Positions 1 to 7,900 of a DNA stretch of 64,000 nucleotides are shown here, one piece after another. A model generated the notes under the pieces. The model did not search any database. It was not told the origin of the DNA and saw nothing but the letters and a program-made list of their open reading frames with translations. The stretch covers positions 25,279-89,278 of the forward strand of contig JBPOIK010000028.1 of NCBI GenBank assembly GCA_052034525.1, written 5' to 3'. Numbering within the stretch: the first letter of the stretch is position 1; each line of letters opens with the position of its first letter. The stretch comes from JAFGJQ01 sp052034525. GTDB taxonomy: Bacteria; Planctomycetota; Phycisphaerae; UBA1845. Both the position numbers and the translations under genes were made by a program.

Positions 1-145
1 AGGCGTCGTCCCGGGACACCCCCGTGATCCGTTCCGCCGCCTGGTTGAAGGTCGTGACGCGCCAGTCCAGATCGACGGTGAACACACCCTCGTTGATCGA
101 ATCCAGGATCACGTCCTGCGACTGGCGGCCGGAAGTTGCGAACAC
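1..145 (-). CDS. Sigma-54-dependent activator, N-terminal PAS domain (partial)
   Basis: Only the first 48 codons are in the window; the gene runs off the left edge. The start is a GTG preceded by GAGGTG with 4-5 nt spacing. The visible protein has the run ILDSINEGVFTVD followed by FNQAAERITGVSRDDA, which is the typical start of a PAS sensor domain in bacterial enhancer-binding proteins. The AAA+ and DNA-binding domains that would prove a sigma-54 activator lie outside the window, so that part is inference. It is transcribed divergently from a NifX/MinD-type operon. In Desulfovibrio the equivalent 'orange protein' operons are controlled by a divergently encoded sigma-54 activator, which makes this assignment likely. 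Confidence 0.7.
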   Translation of the reverse strand, partial: MFATSGRQSQDVILDSINEGVFTVDLDWRVTTFNQAAERITGVSRDDA

Positions 146-187
146 AATTCACCTCGTTGCGCCAGATCCTAGAGGGGAACTCGGCAA

Positions 188-228
188 ATTGCAACGGTAC
201 AGCGTGGCGTAAACTTGCACATTGCAAC
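188..228. promoter_or_regulatory. Two direct repeats of ATTGCAAC, possible activator sites
   Basis: ATTGCAAC occurs at 188-195 and again at 221-228, so the copies are 33 bases apart, about three helical turns. They lie in the divergent intergenic region between the PAS regulator and the NifX-like gene, roughly 100 bases upstream of a -24/-12-like element. This placement suits upstream activating sites for an enhancer-binding protein. Function is inferred from position only. Confidence 0.3.
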
Positions 229-316
229 AATTACCTGGAGGCGGTCTGCATAGGTCAAGGCATGTAACATAAATAAATATAAATGGTTACACTCGAAGGC
301 GACAGAAAACACGAAC

Positions 317-332
317 TGGCACGCAATCTGTG
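317..332 (+). promoter_or_regulatory. Imperfect -24/-12 (sigma-54) promoter
   Basis: TGGCACG, then four bases, then CTGTG. The -24 half is perfect. The -12 half keeps the G at the right spacing but has T in place of the usual C of TTGC. The predicted start of transcription (about 343-345) falls on the start codon of the next gene, so the first gene would be almost leaderless, which is odd. The pairing with a divergent sigma-54-type regulator supports the call. Confidence 0.35.
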
Positions 333-345
333 ACAAGTCGTTTTG

Positions 346-753
346 ATGAAGATTGCGATTCCTCAGTGGCAGGGCCGGGTTTCGCCCGTTCTCGATGCGG
401 CGGCCAGCCTGCTCGTCGTCGAGGCGGCGGAGGGTCAGCCGATCAGCCGCCGCGAGGTTCACCTGGCGGCGGTCGATCCGATCCAGCGCGCTCGGGAAAT
501 CGGGCGGGAGGGAGCGGACGTGCTGATCTGCGGGGCGCTCTCCTGGCCACTGGAGGCCGCGTTGTCCTCCACCGGCATTCGCGTGGTTCCGCATATCTGC
601 GGAAATGTGGACGCGGTGTTGGCCGCTTTTCTGGACGGTTCGCTGGGACACAAGGCGTACGTGATGCCCGGGTGTTGTGGACGGCGCCGGCGCGGGCAGA
701 ACGGCCCACGTCGTGGTCGCGGTCGCCGGGGGAAGTCGCAGGAGATGGGGTGA
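346..753 (+). CDS. NifX/NifB-type 'dinitrogenase Fe-Mo cofactor biosynthesis' domain protein (ORP-like)
   Basis: The protein has 135 residues. The N-terminus (MKIAIPQWQGRVSPVLDAA) and the central segment (GADVLICGALSWPLEAAL) fit the small NifX/NafY fold that binds metal-sulfur clusters; the Desulfovibrio orange protein belongs to this family. The C-terminus after the paired Cys (PGCCGRRRRGQ) is a Gly/Arg-rich basic tail, as in relatives from this type of operon. It heads an operon of iron-sulfur and MinD-like proteins, so it probably carries or inserts a metal cluster for that complex rather than serving nitrogenase; no nif structural genes are nearby. The ATG at 346 has no clear ribosome-binding site; an in-frame TTG lies immediately before it at 343. 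Confidence 0.8.
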   Translation: MKIAIPQWQGRVSPVLDAAASLLVVEAAEGQPISRREVHLAAVDPIQRAREIGREGADVLICGALSWPLEAALSSTGIRVVPHICGNVDAVLAAFLDGSLGHKAYVMPGCCGRRRRGQNGPRRGRGRRGKSQEMG

Positions 754-840
754 CACTCCCGCCAGCCGGCGGGCTTAGTGGTGTGTGTGGAAACCGAACG
801 CGCGGCACGCCGCGCAGAAAGAGTAAGGAGGTAGCAGACA

Positions 841-1200
841 ATGCCAGCAGGTGATCGAACCGGACCGATGGGCTTGGGTCCGATGACCGGCCGAGGTGCC
901 GGGTATTGCGCCGGGTATGCGATGCCGGGCTACATGAATCCGATGCCCGGCTACGGTTGGGGCATGGGGCGGGGTATGGGCTTCGGGCGAGGCCGGGGGG
1001 GCGGTCGCGGGTGGCGTCACTGGTACCACGCGACCGGATTGCCGTTCTGGGCGCGGACGGCGGCGCCTTTGGCCACGGATGCGCCCGCAGACGCCGAGGC
1101 GCGCGCGCTGCGCGCCCAGGCCGCACAGATGGAGAGAACGCTGGAAGAAATCCGGCGGCGGCTCGCGGAACTGGAGTCTACCCAGACCAAGGGGGCGTAA
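841..1200 (+). CDS. DUF5320 family protein
   Basis: The protein has 119 residues. It begins with the family hallmark MPAGDRTGPMGLGPMTGRG, followed by an AGYCAGY segment, a Gly/Met/Arg-rich stretch, the block HATGLPFWAR, and a C-terminal coiled coil (about residues 85-115) rich in Ala, Glu, Leu and Arg. The start is backed by a near-perfect AAGGAGG. Such proteins accompany NifX-like and MinD-like proteins in anaerobes; their biochemical role is not known. The single Cys could touch a metal centre, but nothing in the sequence proves this. Confidence 0.8.
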   Translation: MPAGDRTGPMGLGPMTGRGAGYCAGYAMPGYMNPMPGYGWGMGRGMGFGRGRGGGRGWRHWYHATGLPFWARTAAPLATDAPADAEARALRAQAAQMERTLEEIRRRLAELESTQTKGA

Positions 1201-1201
1201 C

Positions 1202-1666
1202 TTGGCCGGACGAGAATGTCGCGGACGGCGAAGTCGCGGGCTGAACGACGGGCGAGGACGAAGGAAAGGATGCGGTTCCGGCGGGCGCTGGGTCCGGAAC
1301 CCCGGCGGGACGCCCAACAGCGCCCCCCGAACCGCCATCCCGGATGCGTTCAATCAGCCGCTCCCGCCCGCAGCGCCCCAACCCAGGGCACTACCTCCGT
1401 TTCGAGCGCAGGCCGGGAAGCTTCAAGGCCAATGGGATACAATCCGTACCGGTGGCGAGGGCGCACGGCCGAATGCCGTTCGTCGCGTGGCAGTGGTTGA
1501 CCACGGAACCTGTCAACTCTGCGGCGTCTGTGAGGAGGCGTGCCCCCGGGACGCCATCCGGATGACGACGGCGATCAGCGTGGACCACTCCCGATGCACG
1601 GGCTGCGGCGTTTGTGTCGGATTGTGCCCGGTCGGTGCCATGCATCTGGAGAATGTTGGAGTGTGA
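1202..1666 (+). CDS. Ferredoxin with long Gly/Arg/Pro-rich N-terminus (two [4Fe-4S])
   Basis: The last 50 residues hold two classic [4Fe-4S] motifs, CQLCGVCEEACP and CTGCGVCVGLCP, so this is a bacterial-type 2[4Fe-4S] ferredoxin. The N-terminal 95 residues are low complexity, first Gly/Arg-rich, then Pro/Ala-rich. No ATG fits; I choose the TTG at 1202, one base after the preceding stop codon, because AAGGGGG sits just upstream of it and the frame is open from there. Adjacent ATPases also carry ferredoxin modules, so this protein may pass electrons or clusters within the same complex. The start site is the weak point; the ferredoxin identity is firm. Confidence 0.75.
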   Translation: MAGRECRGRRSRGLNDGRGRRKGCGSGGRWVRNPGGTPNSAPRTAIPDAFNQPLPPAAPQPRALPPFRAQAGKLQGQWDTIRTGGEGARPNAVRRVAVVDHGTCQLCGVCEEACPRDAIRMTTAISVDHSRCTGCGVCVGLCPVGAMHLENVGV

Positions 1667-1674
1667 GGGTCGAA

Positions 1675-1962
1675 ATGAGCGTACCGCCTGATGAATGCCG
1701 CGACCGCCTCCGGTTTCGCCTGAACGACGCCAGCGGCGTTCTTCGCTTCGTGGAATTCGAGATTCTGGGCACGCCGACCTGCCGGGATCTGGAGACGACG
1801 CTTCGCAGCTATCTGGTCGGTCGTCCGCTGGCCGAGGTGGATCTGGACTATCTGCGAACCCTGCATTGCGCGGGCCGTGGCGATTGTGTTCACGCCGTGA
1901 TCCGGGAAGTGCAGAAACACCAGGCGCTATTTCTCCATGACCGGAGAAAGAGACCTGCGTGA
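1675..1962 (+). CDS. Small Cys-containing protein, possibly NifU-like scaffold remnant
   Basis: The protein has 95 residues: a beta-rich first half with an FRLNDASGVLRFVEFEILG segment and a helical second half. Three well-spaced Cys residues occur in PTC, LHC and GDC contexts. The pattern, a short 'GTPTC' turn after a beta sheet followed by GRPLAEVDLDYL, recalls NifU N-terminal iron-sulfur scaffolds, which do occur in ORP-type operons, but the match is loose and I cannot confirm it. The ATG lies 5 nt after GAGGG and nine bases after the previous stop. Its stop overlaps the next start (TGATG), so the two are translationally coupled. Confidence 0.55.
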   Translation: MSVPPDECRDRLRFRLNDASGVLRFVEFEILGTPTCRDLETTLRSYLVGRPLAEVDLDYLRTLHCAGRGDCVHAVIREVQKHQALFLHDRRKRPA

Positions 1963-2594
1963 TGTTGAAAGACGTCCCCGGAGAACTCAAGAGACACGCG
2001 CCTTTCACGGCCTTCGGCACGCTCACCGGCCTGGGCATCATGGGTGTGATCGTCTGGACCGGCGTCTCGAAATCCACATCCGCCCGACTGTTCTGGACCC
2101 TGCACCCGCTGCACGTTCTGCTCAGCGCCCTGGTGACGACGGCCATGTACGAGCGGCACGGACCCCGCTCGAACTGGAGTCGATTTCTCGTCGGGTATTT
2201 CGGCTCCATCGGTATCGCCACTCTGAGCGATTCGGTGATGCCGTTTGTGGGCGAATGGATGATGAACCTGCCGAATCGCGGAGTCCACATCGGCTTCATC
2301 GAGAAATGGTGGCTCGTGAACCCGCTGGCCGTTGTGGGAATTCTCGTGGGCGCTCGCTGGCCGCACACGCGAACGCCGCATGCCGCGCACGTGCTTCTGA
2401 GCACCTGGGCGTCGCTGTTTCACATGACGATGGCGGGCGCCATCGCAGACTTGGGCTCGATGCTGCTGGCCGGGGTGTTCCTGTTCCTGGCCGTCTGGGT
2501 TCCCTGCTGTACCAGCGACATCGTGTTTCCCCTGCTTTTTGTTCGTCGAACCAACGTACCGGCGGCGGATGCCGCGCGAGGTCACGCATCATGA
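1962..2594 (+). CDS. Polytopic membrane protein of ORP-type operon
   Basis: The protein has 210 residues and five or six hydrophobic segments, for example FTAFGTLTGLGIMGVIVW near residue 16 and a helix with the conserved-looking HPLHVLLSALVTTAMY near residue 50. Two His residues in that helix, a Trp-rich loop (EKWWLVNP) and a CC pair near the C-terminus could coordinate metal. I do not recognise the family by name. It overlaps both neighbours by one to four bases, so it belongs to the operon and may anchor the iron-sulfur ATPases to the inner membrane; that role is inference. Confidence 0.6.
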   Translation: MLKDVPGELKRHAPFTAFGTLTGLGIMGVIVWTGVSKSTSARLFWTLHPLHVLLSALVTTAMYERHGPRSNWSRFLVGYFGSIGIATLSDSVMPFVGEWMMNLPNRGVHIGFIEKWWLVNPLAVVGILVGARWPHTRTPHAAHVLLSTWASLFHMTMAGAIADLGSMLLAGVFLFLAVWVPCCTSDIVFPLLFVRRTNVPAADAARGHAS

Positions 2595-3478
2595 AAATCG
2601 CCGTCGCCAGCGGCAAGGGCGGAACGGGCAAGACCACAGTGGCCACGAACCTGGCCTGGGTCGCCGCGGAGACCGGACGGACCGTGGCCTACGTGGACTG
2701 CGACGTGGAAGAGCCGAACGGCCACCTGTTTCTGACGCCCGAGTGGTGCGCCGAGCAGGTGATCACGCGTCCGGTGCCGCAGGTGGACGAGGCCCGGTGC
2801 TCCCACTGCGGCAAGTGCGGCGAAATCTGCCAGTTCAGCGCGATCGTTCCACTGGACAACACCGTTCTTGTGTTCCCCGAATTGTGTCACAGCTGCGGCG
2901 GATGCAGGCTGGTCTGCCCGACCGGCGCCATTCGAGAGGTTCCGCGCGAGATCGGCGTGCTGCGCACCGGACATGCAGCGCAGATCCGGTTCACGGACGG
3001 GCTGTTGAACGTGGGTGAGGCAATGAGCCCTCCGTTGATCCGGCAAGTCAAGGCGGCAGCCCCGCAGGCCGACCTGATTCTCATCGACGCACCGCCCGGC
3101 ACATCGTGCCCGGTGGTCGAAGCGGTGCGGGGCGTGGATTTCGTGCTGCTGGTGACGGAACCCACGCCGTTCGGACTCAACGATTTGAAACTGGCTGCGG
3201 AAATGACCCGCGCCATGAGCCTGCCGATGGGCCTGGTCATCAACCGGGCGGGCTCAGGCACCCCGGAGACCCGGCAATACGCCCGCGCCCAGCGGCTGGC
3301 GGTGCTCGCCGAGATTCCGGATGACCGGCGAGTGGCCGAAGCGTATTCGCGGGGCGAACTGGCCGCCGGGGTGCTCCCGGCGTACCGTCGCGTATTTCAG
3401 AAGCTGCTGACTCGACTGGAGAGGGCAGGCGACTCATCGCGCATCACTCCGTCGGCGGCAGGGAGTGAGCCGTCATGA
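2591..3478 (+). CDS. MinD/Mrp-type P-loop ATPase with inserted 2[4Fe-4S] ferredoxin domain
   Basis: The protein has 295 residues. The N-terminus is a deviant Walker A (GKGGTGKTT, residues 9-17). A ferredoxin module is inserted at about residues 60-115, with CSHCGKCGEIC and CHSCGGCRLVCP. The second half returns to the MinD fold with the switch motif LILIDAPPGTSCP. This is the known 'MinD superfamily ATPase containing an inserted ferredoxin domain', found as a tandem pair in ORP-type operons of anaerobes, where the complex has been linked to cell-division positioning. The ATGA overlap with the previous gene and a 4-nt overlap with the next show tight coupling. Confidence 0.9.
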   Translation: MKIAVASGKGGTGKTTVATNLAWVAAETGRTVAYVDCDVEEPNGHLFLTPEWCAEQVITRPVPQVDEARCSHCGKCGEICQFSAIVPLDNTVLVFPELCHSCGGCRLVCPTGAIREVPREIGVLRTGHAAQIRFTDGLLNVGEAMSPPLIRQVKAAAPQADLILIDAPPGTSCPVVEAVRGVDFVLLVTEPTPFGLNDLKLAAEMTRAMSLPMGLVINRAGSGTPETRQYARAQRLAVLAEIPDDRRVAEAYSRGELAAGVLPAYRRVFQKLLTRLERAGDSSRITPSAAGSEPS

Positions 3479-4551
3479 ATGAGCTGGTGGTGATCAGCGG
3501 CAAAGGGGGGACTGGCAAAACCTCTATCACGGCCTGTCTGGCCGTGCTTGCGGAACGGTGCGTCGTCGCCGACTGCGACGTGGATGCGGCGGACCTGCAC
3601 CTGGTGCTGGAGCCGCGGATCCAGCATCGAGAGGAGTTTCGCAGCGGCCACGAGGCCATCATCCGCCAGGCGGACTGCATTTCGTGCGGCGCCTGCGTGG
3701 CGTACTGTCGCTACGATGCGGTGAGACAGTGCTTCGTCGGGCATGATGCGGCTGTGACGCGCGGCCCCCACGCCGCGTGCCGAAACTGCGATCTCTGTCA
3801 GCGGGCGTGCTCCCTGCGGACCAACGAGATTCTGCGGGAAATGTGGCAGGCTTCCGGGCACGAGGGCCAGCCCGTGTTCGTCGTGGATCCGCTGGCGTGT
3901 GAAGGCTGTGGAGTCTGTGTCCACTTCTGTCCCGTCCGGGCCATCGATTTCGTGGAGCGCACGTGCGGCGAATGGTTCATCTCGGATACGCGCTGCGGGC
4001 CGATGGTACACGCCCGGCTCGGCACCGCCGCGGAGAACTCCGGCAAGCTGGTCAGCCTGATCCGAAAAAATGCCCGTCGACTCGCCGGAGAGCACGGAAT
4101 CGACCGCATTCTCATCGATGGTTCGCCGGGCATCGGCTGCCCGGTGATCGCAAGCATCACCGGCGCCGCCCTGGTCCTGATTGTGACGGAGCCGACGCCC
4201 AGCGGCCTGCACGATCTGACGCGGGTAGGTGACCTGACGGGGCATTTTGACATCCCCACCCTCGTGTGCATCAATAAGTGGGACATCAACCCCGACGTGT
4301 CCCGGGCGATCGAGACCCACGCCGCCGCGGCGGGCATGCGTGTGGTCGGCCGGGTTCGCTATGATCCGGCCGTAACGCAAGCCCAGATTCAAGGCAAAGC
4401 GGTGGTGGAGCACGCGACAACCGGCTGCGTGGAGGATATGCGAGCGCTGTGGGCCGAGATTCAGCCGCTCTGGACCGCGCCCGCCCGGGCCGACCACGCC
4501 CACTCCCGATCGGCCCACCCTTCCCTGGCTGGCGGGTCGGACCGAGTCTGA
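3475..4551 (+). CDS. MinD/Mrp-type P-loop ATPase with enlarged ferredoxin insertion (three Cys clusters)
   Basis: The protein has 358 residues. Walker A is GKGGTGKTS (residues 9-17) and the switch II motif is ILIDGSPGIGCP. The insertion is longer than in the partner ATPase and carries three Cys-rich motifs: CISCGACVAYC (about 68-78), CRNCDLCQRAC (about 102-112) and CEGCGVCVHFCP (about 142-153). The first and third form an ordinary 2[4Fe-4S] ferredoxin; the middle one is extra and lacks the usual following Pro. It probably works as a pair with the upstream ATPase. It is the last gene of the operon; no convincing terminator is seen in the 31 bases before the convergent gene. Confidence 0.88.
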   Translation: MNELVVISGKGGTGKTSITACLAVLAERCVVADCDVDAADLHLVLEPRIQHREEFRSGHEAIIRQADCISCGACVAYCRYDAVRQCFVGHDAAVTRGPHAACRNCDLCQRACSLRTNEILREMWQASGHEGQPVFVVDPLACEGCGVCVHFCPVRAIDFVERTCGEWFISDTRCGPMVHARLGTAAENSGKLVSLIRKNARRLAGEHGIDRILIDGSPGIGCPVIASITGAALVLIVTEPTPSGLHDLTRVGDLTGHFDIPTLVCINKWDINPDVSRAIETHAAAAGMRVVGRVRYDPAVTQAQIQGKAVVEHATTGCVEDMRALWAEIQPLWTAPARADHAHSRSAHPSLAGGSDRV

Positions 4552-4582
4552 CACGCTACCGTCCGAGCCTGGCGCGCGGAGG

Positions 4583-5179
4583 TCAACGGGAGCATCTGTG
4601 CATGCGGCCCAGCAGGGGCAGCGCGACGACCAGAAGCAGCAGGCCCGGGGCCGCTCCGGTCCCGCATAGAATCGGCCAGATGTTCAATCCGGCATTGTCG
4701 TCGATGGGGTTCCTGTCGCACAACGGATCGTCGTCGATGGACCCGCACGGGTCACAGCCCGTGTTGCCGATCTCCTCAGGAAGCAGCCTGCTGTCCGATG
4801 GCTCTCCGGTGCGCTCATCGACTTTCACTACGGTGCCGCGATCGGTCATCCAGAATACGGCCGGGTAGCCGTCCGCATCGTCGGCGAACAGGATTTGGCC
4901 GGCGGCAAAACCGTTGTAGAACACGTTGTTGTCTTCATCGACGAACAGCCGGTTGAGCCGCCTGTCACGGCCTGTGATCAGGATCACTTCTCCGGTCTGG
5001 GCGACGACCGTGAGATTCGCGTTGGAGGTGTTGACCACTCCGCAGATGTCGCCCGTCTGGGGATCCTCAAAACGCTCCCACGGTTTGCCGAACTGCGCCC
5101 ACGCCGTGGTCGGCAGCGCGAACCACGCCATTGTCGCCACCAGTCCGGAACACATGCCACGCACATTCTTGATGTTCAC
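4583..5179 (-). CDS. Secreted protein with Cys-Gly C-terminal membrane anchor
   Basis: The protein has 198 residues. The N-terminus is a signal peptide (hydrophobic core GLVATMAWFALPTTAWA, cleavage likely after AWA). The middle, with motifs such as VVAQTGEVILITGRD and FVDEDNNVFYNG, looks like one or two beta-propeller-type repeats that describe value and time. A Cys-rich linker (TGCDPCGSIDDDPLC) is followed by LCGTGAAPG, a hydrophobic helix and a basic end (GRMHRCSR). This last part resembles GlyGly/MYXO-CTERM sorting tails. Function is unknown. It faces the ORP-like operon convergently and is probably its own unit. Confidence 0.7.
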   Translation of the reverse strand: MNIKNVRGMCSGLVATMAWFALPTTAWAQFGKPWERFEDPQTGDICGVVNTSNANLTVVAQTGEVILITGRDRRLNRLFVDEDNNVFYNGFAAGQILFADDADGYPAVFWMTDRGTVVKVDERTGEPSDSRLLPEEIGNTGCDPCGSIDDDPLCDRNPIDDNAGLNIWPILCGTGAAPGLLLLVVALPLLGRMHRCSR

Positions 5180-5581
5180 TCCGCACTCCCTTCGCCGCTT
5201 CGACCGGCCCTCGCGTTCATCTGGTTGATCCCGCGTCGGGCCGACGGAGAATAGCGCTCCACCGCGTTCCCGTCAACCGCGGCCGGAAACCGCTCGGAAT
5301 GGATCGACGCGCCCGGGACGAATTCCTCCGCCGGGCCGATCTCGGCATTCCGGGCGCATCGCGAATACCGTCGACACGAAACCGCAGACGACGGGGACGT
5401 GTCCCACCGGCGCTCCATCCACGTTGCCACTCACGGTCGACTTCGGCAGGCCTGACGGAGCGCCACGCAACCGGTTCTGATCGAAGAGACGGGTTCTTCC
5501 GCTTGCCGGGGCAGCCCCTTCCCGCGACAATCTGTTGCTGATACACGCACGCAAACCGGACGTTCAGCGGGGGTAGCAAGC
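5180..5581. other. Gene-free stretch between divergent genes
   Basis: This 402-base stretch lies between the divergent secreted protein and the CsgG-like lipoprotein. Short open frames exist on both strands but show no start signal or recognisable protein. It must hold both promoters, but I see no near-consensus -35/-10 pair and no stable hairpin with a T run. Confidence 0.5.
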
Positions 5582-6631
5582 ATGTTGAAAAGAATCGTGA
5601 GACACCGGCGGGTCTGGTTCGTGTGCCTGCTGGCCGGGCTGCCGATCGGTTGCGGAGGCGGGGGCGGCGGACGAAAGGACCGCATCGTCGTCACCCGGAT
5701 CCCGGACTTCTACAAGGGCGACCTGACCCGGCTGGCCGTCGTGCCGTTCGGCAACCGGACCGGAGTGCGCGGCGCGGCCGAGCGGATCGGCGACCGAATC
5801 TCCGCCGAGCTGACCAACAACGCAACCTACGAGGTCTACACCCGTTCCCACTTGTGCGACATTCTGGCGGAGCACGACGCCATCGCCGCCGGCATCATCG
5901 ACGCGGATCTGGCCCGGACGATCGGGCGGGTCAAGGCCGTTCAAGCCCTGATCTGCGGCGTGCTTAACCGCTACGATGCCGACACCCGTCACGAAATCCG
6001 ATCCATCCCGGTCCCCACCTGGGGTCAGGACGCTTACGGCAACGCGGTGATCACCGGCTGGCAGCAGATTCCGTATGACTGGTATCGCCATGAGGTGACC
6101 GTCGACTGCCAGGTGGTGGTGCTCGACGCGGTGACGGGGCGGCAGATCGCCGCGGTCAGCCAACCCGTCAGCCTCTCGGCCGAAGGCACTCCACCCAAGC
6201 ACATCGCCTCACTACTGCTCCTCGCGGCCGAGGCTCAACTGATCCGACACGTGCTGGAGTCCGTGGCCGTCACCCGCAAGGAGATCAAGGTTCCCAAGGA
6301 CGCCGTGCGGATCGCCTGTGATTTTTACGACCAGGAATGGGACTGGCAGGACCGATTCACGCCGGACATGGACAGCGTGCATGTAGTGGTTCGTCTGCCT
6401 GCCGAGGCCGATCGCAACAATTTCCGCATCACCATTGTGCCGAAGGGAGGCCGCGAGGTGCTGGCCGAGACGGACTTCACCTGGAACAAAGAGCACGAAC
6501 GGGAGAGCTACCGATTCTCCGTGCAAGAGCTTCTTGACAGAAACGGCTATGGGGACTATCAGGCCAAGCTGTACTCCGGGCCGAGTCCCGTCGCCTGGCG
6601 CAATTTTCGGATTGTCGAACCCAAGCGATAG
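5582..6631 (+). CDS. Lipoprotein related to CsgG/TolB-like periplasmic proteins
   Basis: The protein has 349 residues. A signal peptide ends in a lipobox (LPIGC, Cys24) followed by a Gly-rich spacer. Residues 45-220 have the pattern LAVVPFGNRTG, SAELTNNATYEVYTR and a central DADLARTIGRVKAVQALICG, which matches the penicillin-binding-protein-activator/CsgG type alpha-beta fold (nucleotide-binding-like, often in envelope assembly). The C-terminal 100 residues form a separate beta-sandwich-like region with VHVVVRLPAEADRNNF. It probably sits in the outer membrane facing the periplasm. The SD-like GGGGGTAGC precedes the ATG. It is followed after 21 bases by the HI0933-family gene, perhaps co-transcribed. 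Confidence 0.65.
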   Translation: MLKRIVRHRRVWFVCLLAGLPIGCGGGGGGRKDRIVVTRIPDFYKGDLTRLAVVPFGNRTGVRGAAERIGDRISAELTNNATYEVYTRSHLCDILAEHDAIAAGIIDADLARTIGRVKAVQALICGVLNRYDADTRHEIRSIPVPTWGQDAYGNAVITGWQQIPYDWYRHEVTVDCQVVVLDAVTGRQIAAVSQPVSLSAEGTPPKHIASLLLLAAEAQLIRHVLESVAVTRKEIKVPKDAVRIACDFYDQEWDWQDRFTPDMDSVHVVVRLPAEADRNNFRITIVPKGGREVLAETDFTWNKEHERESYRFSVQELLDRNGYGDYQAKLYSGPSPVAWRNFRIVEPKR

Positions 6632-6652
6632 GCCGCCCGACGGAACACGACT

Positions 6653-7900
6653 GTGCCTTCAACCGGCTCTACTACAACCGGCGCCCATGTAGTCATCGTC
6701 GGAGCCGGGGCCGCCGGCCTGACGACCGCTATTTTCGTCGCGCGGCGCCGACCCGAAACGACCCTCGCCGTATTGGACGGAGCCCGCCGGCCGGGGGCAA
6801 AGATCCTGGTCTCCGGGGGCGGCCGGTGCAACGTCACCAACGTCCGCGTCACGCCGGCCGACTTCTGCGGCGGCAACCCGAACACCATCCGCCGCGTGCT
6901 GCAGGCATTTCCCGTCGACCAGACCGTTTCGTTCTTTCGTGAAATCGGCGTCTCTTTGCATGAGGAGGAAAACGGCAAGCTCTTCCCCGACTCCAACGAC
7001 GCCCGCACGGTGCTGGACGCTCTCCTGGCCGAAGCTCGCGCCCGCGGCGTTCGCATCGTGCCTTCCGCCCGCGTGACCGACATCGTCCGCGACGAAGCCG
7101 GCTTCTGTCTTCGCGTGGGGGATGCCGTCTGGACCGCCCCCCGGGTCGTGCTGGCCACCGGCGGCCTGTCTCTGCCCCGAACCGGCAGCGACGGAAGCGG
7201 ATATGCGCTCGCCCGCAGCCTTGGACACTCGATCGTGCCCACCACGCCCGCGCTGGATCCGCTGGTGCTTGAGGGTGACTTCCATACTCCGCTGGCCGGC
7301 ATCGCTCATGACGTGGAGCTGGCCGTTGCCGCGGAGGGGTCAAAGCCGCTCCGCCACGCCGGGGCCCTGCTCTGGACGCATTTCGGCGTCAGCGGCTCGG
7401 TGGTGCTGGACGTATCCCGTCACTGGCATCGCGCCACGCTTGAAAACCGCCGGGTAACACTCACGGCCAATCTGCTCCCCGGCCACGACTTCGCCTCGGT
7501 GGAACGGCTGCTCCTGGACCTGGCCAAGAACCAGCCTCGGTCGTTTCTGCACAATGCGCTGGCGTCATTAGTCCCCGCTCGGCTGGCGGCGGCCATCGTC
7601 GCCCGCCTCCATCTGAACGGCCAGGTTCCCATGGCTCACTTGGCCAAGCCGGACCGGCGACGCCTGACGCATGCCCTCCACGACTGGCCCCTGCCTGTCA
7701 TTGCCGGGCGCGGCTACGAGCACGCCGAAGTCACCGCCGGCGGAGTTCCGCTCGACGAAGTGGATCCCGTCACGCTTGCCTCCCGTCCCTGTCCGGGGCT
7801 GTACCTGGTCGGCGAACTGCTCGACGTGGACGGGCGCCTCGGCGGCTTCAACTTCCAGTGGGCCTGGTCCAGCGCCCACGTGGCGGCCAGCGCGATGTAG
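6653..7900 (+). CDS. NAD(P)/FAD-dependent oxidoreductase, HI0933 family
   Basis: The protein has 415 residues. The FAD-binding Rossmann motif VVIVGAGAAGLTTAIFVARR lies at residues 14-33; the second family motif (GAKILVSGGGRCNVTN, about residues 48-63) and the C-terminal GGVPLDEVDPVTLASRPCPGLYLVGE block are diagnostic for the HI0933/BaiN family. The latter ends with a flavin-contacting 'GRLGGFNFQWAWSSA' segment. The physiological substrate of most members is unknown. The start is a GTG with only weak SD support (CGGAAC). Function beyond 'flavoprotein reductase' cannot be read from the sequence. Confidence 0.88.
   Translation: MPSTGSTTTGAHVVIVGAGAAGLTTAIFVARRRPETTLAVLDGARRPGAKILVSGGGRCNVTNVRVTPADFCGGNPNTIRRVLQAFPVDQTVSFFREIGVSLHEEENGKLFPDSNDARTVLDALLAEARARGVRIVPSARVTDIVRDEAGFCLRVGDAVWTAPRVVLATGGLSLPRTGSDGSGYALARSLGHSIVPTTPALDPLVLEGDFHTPLAGIAHDVELAVAAEGSKPLRHAGALLWTHFGVSGSVVLDVSRHWHRATLENRRVTLTANLLPGHDFASVERLLLDLAKNQPRSFLHNALASLVPARLAAAIVARLHLNGQVPMAHLAKPDRRRLTHALHDWPLPVIAGRGYEHAEVTAGGVPLDEVDPVTLASRPCPGLYLVGELLDVDGRLGGFNFQWAWSSAHVAASAM

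Noticed and set aside
201..220. Second sigma-54 promoter TGGCGTAAACTTGCAC
   Set aside because: The GG to GC spacing is one base too short, which normally abolishes sigma-54 promoters.
346..753. True nitrogenase cofactor gene (nifX/nifB)
   Set aside because: No nif structural or assembly genes nearby; context and C-terminal tail fit the ORP-type family.
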